Below, in pieces: positions 54,522 through 64,000 of a stretch of DNA of 64,000 nt. Source of the stretch: Siphlonurus alternatus (taxonomy: Eukaryota > Arthropoda > Insecta > Ephemeroptera > Siphlonuridae); contig OX463782.1 in assembly GCA_949825025.1 (NCBI GenBank), positions 29,056,759-29,120,758 on the forward strand, in the 5' to 3' direction. Position 1 is the first letter of the stretch. Each line of letters starts with the position of its first letter. The notes under the pieces were generated by a model. The model ran no database searches. It had not been told where the DNA came from and worked only from the letters and a program-made list of their open reading frames with translations. Position numbers and translations under genes: made by a program.

Positions 54522-55867
54522 AGGGCGAGGAGGGAGGGTCGATATTTCAGCTTTCTCTGCAGTGGCAGGCAAGCTCGAATATTTTCTCCTCCCCAGCAAC
54601 GCACTGGCAGTAGCCGGGCCAAGTTTTTAACCGAGTACTAACGAAACTTTACGATTATTTCCGAAACAGTACTCATTCCACCTGTAAAGTATACAACTTT
54701 TTGAGCTTTCCTGTACAACAAATTGCATAAACAAATCATATAAGGGGTAATCAAAAATAAATATGGCGGTTGAAAATATACTATTTTTGTCAGGTAAGGG
54801 TAAATTGAGCAATTTTAGATCATGTAATTCTAAATTATTATTTATGGTTTAGTTTTATTTTCAAGAGTTTTTTAAATTGCCTTATTTTATATATATATTT
54901 ATAGTAAAAATATCTGCACGTTACGTTTTTCAACGAAAAGAATAATTCTACAGTCCATAATAAAAGAATAAAAACATGCTTATTACCTCAATTTAACTAA
55001 GAAGAACTTTTTGAAAAAAAAAAAATATTTAGATGATTGATTTATCATAAAACACTTGATTTAATAACACTTTTCGTTAGTCAGCATAATTCCAGCTGAT
55101 AGTTTAAAACATAAAATCGTTGTTTTTATTTTTATATAAACACACCTTACATTAAAACATTTCTTTTTATTACAAAATGCTTATTGCTTAACACTGTAAT
55201 ATTATAGAACAATAATTATTTAAACTCCAAAATAATTGGAGAACTTTTTTATTTTATTTGTTATTAATTTTTTCACTTTTTTAAACACACTGTTAATAAA
55301 TTATAATCCCAATGTTGTCACTTTTTGGTGATTCTCGTTGTTTTATCGCTCTCTCTTGGCATTCACCGCGTGCCTTATGATCACACAAAACATATGGGCC
55401 AGCAGTGAACACGAGGAGAGGAGCTGGCTCGTTGAAAAACACCGTGGTCATGACGTCACAATTATTAACAATTCTTGATAACTTCTTCGTAGAATTTTTG
55501 AGCACATAGAAATTTTCACCAGATCTATAACAGTAAAAGCAAAAATTGATACACCACATTTTATAAAATCACGTTAAAAATATTAAAAACAATTATTTAA
55601 TGTAATTTTCATGCTAAATTTTTATTATTATATTGAAATATAGTATTTTAAAATTGGAAGTTTTTGAAGGCGTTATATTACGTCCTTACAAATCAAGTTA
55701 TTCATAAAAATAATGAGTCGTTGGTAGCTAAAACAAAAGCGTGAATATTTTAAAGTACTAATTAAGCATGCAGCTGTTCTATGTGATCGCGTGCATGCAC
55801 TCATACTGCAGCGTGCAATATCATGCTGCTCTCTGCACGGCGGGGGAGGAGTTGCTGGAGTACTCTC

Positions 55868-55924
55868 ATTGGATCAAACTAGTCACGTGACCTTATGATC
55901 CAATCACAGCTAAGCATTATAAAT
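55868..55924 (+). promoter_or_regulatory. Compact promoter-like module: CCAAT / E-box / CCAAT / TATA
   Basis: ATTGGATCA (55868-55876) and its exact complement TGATCCAAT (55896-55904) flank the perfect palindrome GTCACGTGAC (55882-55891). This is a canonical CACGTG E-box with the flanks preferred by USF/TFE-type factors. A TATAAAT lies 14 bp further on (55918-55924). The arrangement resembles a core promoter firing to the right near 55950. No ORF of note follows. Confidence 0.4.
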
Positions 55925-56586
55925 TTTACTTTATGCAAAGGGTAAATAGTAAACATAGTTAGGGGATGAAATTTTTTGCTTGTATGCTCTCTTAAAGAAG
56001 TTTGCGTAAAGGGGACGTAATATTTTCATATGATATATAGTTTTAAGTCAATATTTGAAACTTAAATCACATCTGTCTGTAATATATATAGCGATATATA
56101 AAACATTTTAATTATTTATTATATATGACGAATTTCATCGTAAAAACGGTTGGAAATTTTAGAGAAAATTGTTATAATTTATTTTGATTGTTATATATGT
56201 ATATAAGCCATGATAATTAATAATTTAGATTAATAAGCATGTTAAATTTAACTGCAAATAAGTATTTTAATTAACGATTGATTCAAAAATTGATTTTTCA
56301 AAGCTAATATGAATTGATTTTTAACTTCAGAATACCATGTATTGAATTTATTTATCATTTTTAAAAGTGAGTTATATAAAATATGTCGATCGTTTGTATA
56401 CACTATAATACACTATCTAACAATACCATTGAATTTATTGCTCAATCAAGTTGAACATTAATCAAAATCTCTATTTTCTGATAAGAGTTGAATTTATATT
56501 AAATAACAATAAACTAGATTAATTTTTATCCTGTTGGAATAAAATTGCATTATTGCAGTTCATATTATATTCTATATAAACTACGA

Positions 56587-56587
<1 letters not shown>

Positions 56588-56652
<65 letters not shown>
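56588..56652. repeat. (TA)n microsatellite
   Basis: A pure TA run of about 65 bp. Confidence 0.97.
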
Positions 56653-56654
<2 letters not shown>

Positions 56655-59600
56655 TTTATTTACAGCCTTTTAAAAAAAATATTAGAAATTCATGCTTTAA
56701 AAAATCATTATCATATTTATATTAAAACAGTTTAGTATGCGTATACCTTTTTTTAATAATTTTATTTTATTTATGTCATGTATTTTATTTATGTATTTTA
56801 TTATTATTATTTATTATGACTGTACAAAACTTTTTCGTTTAAATATAAAAAAAAATCATACTAATATCAACTTCCATTTAACACTAGTTACTACTATGCA
56901 AAGGTTAGGTGTGGTTTGTCTATTATAGAGAGAGCTCCCCTATGTATTTTATACTCCCTATTATTGGGCCTCGAGCATGCTGTATACCAGGTTATTGTGA
57001 TCCTGTGACGTCACTAGGGGTCGCGTGCCGTCCCGCCGTGTGTGCACGGGTATCGACCTGAGGACCCGCCCCCTCCCTCCCTCCCTCCCTACCGCACCAC
57101 ACACTCACCCGATCATAACGAAGAATTGGAACACGTACCATTTCACATAATTACATACTATATAACGTTAAATAAATATTATTCTCCCTTCTTTTTAGGT
57201 GACGAAGGTTCATACTTTTATAAATAATATAATTGTGTGATCCAATATTATATAGGTGGTAATTGAAGAGGTTGGCTATATCATGTTTCGCGTGACGAAT
57301 TGAGTTGTATTATACAGTCATGCACATAAAAAAATATGCATTTTATATGTAATGATAGTTGTAAAAGATGGAAAGATGAGAATTTACAGAATGTTATATT
57401 TTAACGTCTGAAATGTAGTATTTTTTTTATTGCAACTCGATAATATTGCATATGTTTGTTAGAAATATTTGTGTGTATCGGGGTCAGGAGGTGCGAAGTG
57501 TGTCTAATTACAAAGTGCAGGCGTCTGTCCCCTGTCTACTATATCTAGGCGGTGGCTCTCAACGCGGCTTCCCGCGGTGCGTGCTACGTACGGCTTCTTC
57601 ATCACGGGACGGTGGTAAGCAAGCGCAATGTACTGCAGTAGGGGAGCTACACGTGGAGAAGACCCCATGTAATACCACCTAGGTATATCAAGCTACTTTC
57701 CATATGTGTATACTGTTTGCTAAATATTTCACACTATACACAAAATAGTTTAATGTATATAATGACAAAATATAGAATGAATAATAATATTTACAATCAC
57801 ATTTTTGGAATTTGAAAATCGTGATTAATTTTTTTAATTTTACTTTTAACTTCTTGATTCTAATTTTGAATAAAGTATTACCCAATTTGATGCAACATAT
57901 ATAAAAAAAAACAAGATATAAAAATAGTTCAATCGATATGATATGTTGACAGTTTATTATTTTTTTTTTGTTATCAAGTATTGTTGTGTTAAAGTGTAAC
58001 TGTGGAAATCGGCTTAGTTAGTAAAGGGAGAGAAAGGTGTGTTTTATTCTCGGTTAAATTGTCCTGCAGCGAGCCGCGCCCAAGCACTGTCCGCCGCCGC
58101 GGTGGTAGAGTGATGGTGGCTCGCTCGATATACAGCCAGTACCCTGGGCGGCAACACACAGCGGCATCATCACCGGCTGTCGCCATGCACCTGCATTTGT
58201 TAACCTCGTGAATCACGACAGTCGGTGATGACGTAGTAAATTTCTCTCCTTCAATATTGTGTTCTGAAATAATCAATAACGGAAGCAAAAATAATCATGA
58301 TAGAATTAAACGCAGGCATGATTTCACTTTTTTTTTTAAAAAACAATATGAAGCTGAAAAATAAGTTTTACATTGTCATCTAAATTAAGCTACAAATCAA
58401 TAAAAAATTGAGCGAGGTATGCATTGCAGTAAAAAATTAACTGAAAGGAGAAGGGGCAGTTTTTTTAAGCTGGTGCGTTTAGAAATAATATTTTTTAAAA
58501 CGATTTATTTCTCATTCGTATTTTGAAAATAATCTTTATTTCTTAAGTCACTCTTAATTTTTAATAATACTTAAACTATTAGCCAACAGTCAAAATTAAA
58601 TGTTTTAATTAAATCTCAAATATTCATTTAAATACGTTTTTCTTAAAAAAAACTAAGACACGATTTTTTTTTTTTTTTCAAACTTATGGGAAAAAAATAG
58701 TAACCAAGAGACTTCTTCACGACGATTGCTCATGATTACCCCATCTTTCTTCACTTGAGACTGATCATCACTAGATAAAAGAGGTGTTAGGAGCGCACGT
58801 GTTAATCTCAAAGATGACAATCGGTTCTTTTGTTCCCTCGACACGCGTGGTCACCAACACACCACCAAGCAAGTCTTAACGACGTTGCCAGACGACACAA
58901 ATAATGGTGAATTAATAACCCGGAAGATATTTTATCATCCACGTCATGCAAAGTAGATAAGAACCTCCCCTGACGTCACTTCTACCCTTAACGCGGTGGT
59001 AGCATTAAGCTATAAATAAAAATCTATCGTGAATTATTCATATATTATACGGAATTAAAACAACATTATTTAAAATTTGTATTATAATAAAATCACTATG
59101 GAAAGCAAACAATTTATTTATATTAAAATAATAATTTATTATTTGATAAAAAGATTTAATAACATCATTGTTTCTACATTATAAAGTAGTATATTATCAC
59201 CGTGTAGATATTTGTGGTTTATCGCATGCCTTTGGTATTTTTTCCTTGACGTTGATTGATCACACAATTATCCGGTTTAATGAAGTAAAGAAGTAATCAT
59301 CTATATAATCCTTTTAAATTTACCAAACTCTCATTTCTATTACAATACATAGTTGTAAGTGTTAATATTTGGCTGGAAACAAGAATGACATTAAATTATT
59401 ATTTTTACACAATGTAGATTGAATATAACATGATATTAAATAAATTTAATTGTTTTTACTATGAAGATACTAAAGTTTTGCCCCCTCCTCCTTTTTTTTG
59501 TAATATTCTAAGGTGTAACTTTGTCATATATATCGTTGAGACATAAAAAATGACCATAAAACGATTATGACTATAATAGATAACAATCGATAGTAAAATA

Positions 59601-62149
59601 TTTAAATTTTAAATGTACATGTTTGAGCTAGTTGGAAAAATATAGCAATTGAAATATATATATATAGATAGAACATTATAACTCAAATGCTTTTAATTTT
59701 TAATGATCAGTAAGCTACGATGATTTTACTGTGCGCTGCATTTATAACTATGAAAAATGTGATAGTTTCAAAGGATTGCATGTAGAAAATTTATTATATT
59801 TCAATTATGATTATGAGCAGATTTTACTAGACGTAAGAGACGTAATAATTAAAATCTCTTTCCACAAAATCTTTTTAATTTTTATTATTACATGGTGTGC
59901 ATTGATAAAAATTCTCGTCCCTAAAAACCAAGTTTATAATGTTAAAACTTGAGGATATTAGTTCCAAACGAATCTTCTTCCATTACAAGGTTTATATATT
60001 TATTATTGATAAAGCAAGTCCATATAATTAAATCGTTTTAAAAATTAGAGAAGAGCCTCTTAGATTCAAATTTACTGTTAATTTTTAGTAAAATGTCAAT
60101 AGACATTAAGATCAAAATATTTCATGGTCTTTACTTCAGCAATGATAATTATACCACCTCAATGTTTTAGAAGAAGAAAATTTGCAAGACGCACAAAAAG
60201 GTTGACAATATAACAAAATATTGAAACAAAGTCGAGGATTGAAAAAAAATAATTTGAGTTTGAAAAGTAGCACCATGTAAGAAAAAGTACCTATCACTAG
60301 CTGAAACAATTTAGAACGGATTTACCATGCTAAAGCAGGTAAAATTTTTGGTATTGACGAATCACTAAAATGTATAAAAAAAATGTCTACAGTATAAGAC
60401 GCAGCTGAAAATTAATTCGGTACGATTTCGTGTCCGCTACTACATACGATGGTTATCCGGGCCTGCGACCACCCGCCCCCGCACGCGCCACGCTGGCTCG
60501 CGCTACCGGGCGTGACGCGGGCTGCCGGGGGAAGGAGGGGGGAGAGAAGATAAGCCGAGTGACGTAACGGAAACCCGCACACCGACGTGAGGTAATCCTG
60601 AACCTGCCGTAGAAACTTCAATAATCTCAATTACAGTAGATTTCCCTGTAGTCTTTAAATTGCAATGACTGACTCAAGATTTTTTTTAAGATCAGGTTAA
60701 AGATTTTAATATTTGCTATAATGATTTAAAAATTATTATTTTTCTTTCAAACGGCAAGATTAATGTGTTACCTCGTACCTAAACACAACTAAATTTTTTA
60801 TTGATTTTAAGTACAAATTAACAAAAAAGTATTTCTTTACGATTTTTCTTCATAAATTTTTATTTTTTTTAAAAAAAAATACATATATATATTATGTATT
60901 ATGGCAAGTCTGTAAATTTTTTCAAAAATATACACCTTCTTAGTGATAAAGAAAGGAATCTCTATTCGCTATAATATATATAAGCTAATACAAAATTAAT
61001 AGTAAGATTGGCGTGCAAAATGAAGATAATTAAAAATCTGTGTATTTTTTTTTTTACAAAGAAACTCCCATTAATCTCATTCCACAAATCATTAGGTGAA
61101 TTACGTCATCTAAGTACTGTATTAACCTTACATTGTAACAGCGTGTAATTTAATTGAAATCAAACAAACTTTAATCGGTCGGAGTGTTTAACCCTCAACG
61201 TAGTAATAAAATGCTGAGTCACGGGTCAGAATCACGCTGTCCTTTAATTGTGGAAATTTGTTTGCTCGAAACAAACAGTTTGCTTTATAATTTAACCACT
61301 GGTGATCGATAATAATGAAATGTTGATAATGCAACTTTGTACTAGAGAGAAGAGATCATGTAGGAAAATACCACTTAAAAATAATTATCCATAAACTTGG
61401 ATAAATATATTTTGTAAAATAAATAATAAATTTCTTTCATTTAGCAAAAATCGCTAATTAAATTAGAAGTAAAGTGAATAAATTTATCTTCAGTAGAGTT
61501 GTTGAGTTGTATTATATAAATTAATTGGCGCAGTCCAATATTCTTCTACTTCATCAAAATAGTCTTACATTCTCAATCCTCTCAGGTGTTACTACCTTCA
61601 TCAACGTAAACTGAACCTAGTGTACCGTAGCTGCACTGACTGTAACAGCAGCAGGTGAATTCGACAAAAAAAACTTTTGTTTTTTGTACAAGATCACGAA
61701 GATGACGGTGCCAACGTAAAGCAATGGTAGGGAGGGTCCATTCAGGACGAAGGACGAGTCAAGGACCGTGACGTGACCTGCAGGGATGAATGTCCTTGGC
61801 CGCTCGTGCGATTTCGAACCGTGCAGGCAAGGACCCTGGGGACCGCACGGAGGGGAAGGAAGGGGAGGGAAGAGAGGGGGGAAGCCATAATCACAGATCG
61901 ATACTATGCTTTATCTCGCTTCCAACCTCGCCCTTTAACTCAAACTTTACATAGACACATGTATAAAAATAATTAAAACTATAAAACATGCTATAATATT
62001 TAGAATTTATGATAAATTATTATTTTTTATTACATATTTATATCATGGCAGCCATTTCATGTAATTTTCTTACGACAAAATGGCGGCATTTCATTGATAT
62101 TAATAATACGTACTGGTATATGTTGTAATTATTGGTACATCTCACCGGT

Positions 62150-62560
62150 GTTGTTCAAAGCGGCAGGTGTCAGAAGACTCCGAGTTGTAGAGTGATCGAG
62201 GGTGCGGGCTGGGCTGCGTGCGGACGTGGCTGGCGCCGAGCGGTGGGCACGGCGCCTCCTCAGACCCCGGCTGACGACTGAGCCCGCCTGCTTGGCTGCC
62301 TAGCCGGCGAGCGAGCGAGGAGCGCGCGGCCCCGCCAGAGCGCTCAATCGATGCAGCAGCGGCGGCGGCAGACAGAGAAGCAAGCAAGCCTGTGTGTGTG
62401 CGAGTGTGCGGAGGTGTGGGGGAGAAAGAGAGGGAGGGGGGTGCTTGATGGAATCGAAGCGCATGCGGAGCAGAGTAGAGCCTACCCCGAGAGTGCGAGA
62501 GAGAAAGAGAGAGCAGGAGGCAGCAGTGCGTTCCCTTTTTACCAACCCACCCACCCAACC
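62150..62560. promoter_or_regulatory. Strongest CpG-rich island, possible transcription start region
   Basis: This is the most GC- and CpG-rich stretch of the right end, with GCGAGCGAGCGAGGAGCGCG, GCGGCGGCGG and GA-rich runs. An AAAATGGCGGC (YY1/Pho-like) lies just upstream near 62077-62087. Open frames on both strands here are low-complexity and unconvincing. A promoter with a 5' UTR is more likely than coding sequence. Confidence 0.35.
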
Positions 62561-63869
62561 CCCTTCTTCTTCATTCTGTGTCTAACCACCCCTACCTTCT
62601 TTTTTTTTTATTCCCCACCTCCTTTCTTCTCCTCCCTCTCTATCACCCTCCTGATTCATAAAGCAGCATGATAGACATACACCCCCTCTTTACTTGCACC
62701 CTCTCTCGGTACACGTATGACGCACCCCCATCCCCTTTTTTCATACATTGCACTATATAGCTGGCTGATGGCTAGCTGCTGCTGTTACACCCTCCGCTCA
62801 GTTTTTACATGCACGTATAATATGCCTTGCCTCCCCCTTTCCCTACCACTCTTGAGCATGTGATGCTAACAAATAATACTACACTTGTATAATCGAATAC
62901 TGAGGGAGTGTTATAAATAAAAAAAAAAGTTCGATCCTCGTTGAATATACATTCTACTAATATAAAAAGTATCTTATGTAAGAGCTATTTAATTTTTTAT
63001 ATAGGTTCATTGAGCTTGTTTATTTATGTTCTGTGCATAAAAATATCTCAACAATAGCCTCTGTTATCACATGCTTTCGTCACTGAAATGAATGCTTGTG
63101 TAACTTTATTTTTATTATTACTTTAATTTTTATAATAATGAAATTATTTTACTATAAAAAGAGTGTTTAGATATTGAATAAAACAGATTATTAATATAAG
63201 ATTTAGATTTTTATAATACGTTTCACGAAAAACATTTTCATCTGAAGTCTTAAATTATCAATACAATAAAATGTTATTGAGAGAAGATTTATTAAATTGA
63301 AGTTATTTTTATTATTAGTATTGATCATGCAAAATAATATTATTTATGGAATTTAAAATTACATAATAAAGGAAACTTGAAGTAAAAAATATGAGCAATA
63401 TTAAATGGACAGCAAGAATCAGAAATCTTCAGCGCCGCTCGTCGGCATCTCCTAGCGACAGCAAGATAGGCAACCCTCTTGTCACGCGCGCTTAACAAGT
63501 TGCATGCTGCGAAGAAACGAAGGCGCTTATTTCCCGCTGCGCTTGGAGCTTAGATACTGGTTCTATTTATAGTTTCATTTATTAAAACACAATTGGGTAC
63601 TTACACTTACTTTAATTTACTAATTACGCACTAAGTTTGAAAACCCGAACCTTCCGAAACCCTTGACTTGAGCGTTTTGCGGGTTCATCAGGAACGGAGA
63701 CGGCCAAATTATTATTTATTGAGCTAAAATTACAAAACCATGGCACCAAATATAGTAAAGTCTATATTTTCCTTTGACTGAAGGAAATGTGTAAAATTCA
63801 GTCAAGATGGTTGCTACAGGTTTTTTCAACGAACCGGAAGTGCAATGGTCGAAAGCCATGCAGAGGAAC

Positions 63870-64000
63870 CACATGGTGGAAAAGCGCAACAATTTACCTC
63901 TGGGTGGGAAATGTGGTTTTTGTCAAAAATTGTCACCCATCCAACTACTAACCATGCTCGGTTTTGCTTGACTTCGGTGATCTGACGTGACCCGCTCAAA
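63870..64000 (-). mobile_element. 5S-derived SINE, partial copy running off the window
   Basis: Minus-strand sequence contains TGGTTAGTAGTTGGATGGGT and TCAGATCACCGAAGTCAAGC, the same 5S-rRNA-like head as in 13158-13540 and in places closer to genuine 5S. A body follows that starts similarly, with ACC-rich sequence. Its 5' end lies at or beyond the window edge. Confidence 0.7.

Larger units (their letters stand above)
52140..64000. other. AT-rich gene-poor region with scattered GC-rich islands
   Basis: Most of this stretch is AT-rich with no coding signal. GC-rich islands stand out at about 53075-53260, 54415-54630, 55330-55480, 55780-55930, 56985-57110, 57480-57680, 58040-58270, 58700-58995, 60410-60620, 61660-61935, 62150-62650 and 63415-63560. 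Open frames over them are short, lack splice context and have no recognisable motifs. They may be regulatory elements or untranslated exons of a gene outside the window. Confidence 0.5.

Noticed and set aside
54415..54630. Protein-coding exon with an alanine run
   Set aside because: The run comes from a short CAG/GCA repeat; no homology or splice pattern supports coding.
62142..62671. Overlapping ORFs of 84-138 codons on both strands at the right CpG island
   Set aside because: They are low-complexity Ser/Leu/Arg/Pro translations of GC- and CT-rich DNA, with no motif or splice context.

Overview
The window is eukaryotic nuclear DNA from an invertebrate animal. It is strongly AT-rich and full of (TA)n tracts, spliceosomal introns and mobile elements. 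An arthropod is the best guess, because the 5S-rRNA-derived SINE, the LINE types and the insect-like (6-4) photolyase all fit; the species cannot be named from sequence alone. No bacterial features (operons, ribosome binding sites, CRISPR arrays) were seen.

The left 40 kb carries four host genes, rebuilt here exon by exon from splice sites and reading phase. (1) A TMEM87-like Golgi membrane protein lies on the minus strand, with only its first three coding exons in the window (290-4139). (2) A complete PTPA gene, the PP2A phosphatase activator, lies on the minus strand (6526-12235, 9 coding exons, 329 aa). (3) A complete (6-4) photolyase gene lies on the plus strand (13011-33353, 10 coding exons, 530 aa). 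It is divergent from PTPA across a 775-bp promoter that holds six TGCGCA half-sites and a CRE. (4) A complete Rab14 gene lies on the plus strand (37317-40173, 6 coding exons, 217 aa), with a probable 5' UTR exon near 35.8 kb. These genes act in separate housekeeping pathways: Golgi membrane function, phosphatase assembly, UV repair and vesicle traffic.

Mobile DNA dominates the rest. A structurally complete 13.5-kb Gypsy-type LTR retrotransposon sits in reverse orientation in intron 4 of the photolyase gene. Its two 2129-bp LTRs look identical and it is flanked by a 4-bp AATA duplication. It has gag, a classic -1 frameshift site, pol, and a third open region in the env position that is interrupted only by in-frame amber codons. 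The PTPA introns hold two nearly identical LINE 3' ends in opposite orientation around exons 3 and 4; one of these lies inside a Harbinger-like element with a TTA duplication. Other copies are a decayed LINE in the TMEM87 intron, 5S-derived SINEs, and several foldback/MITE-type inverted repeats, which cluster at 44-47 kb.

From 42 kb to the right end I find no convincing coding gene. This part is very AT-rich and is broken by about a dozen short GC-rich islands with promoter- or enhancer-like motifs, plus a 1.8-kb giant palindrome at 49476-51289. It could be the regulatory landscape or a large intron of a gene outside the window, which is inference. The octamer TGACGTCA occurs about 14 times in the window, far more than base composition predicts.
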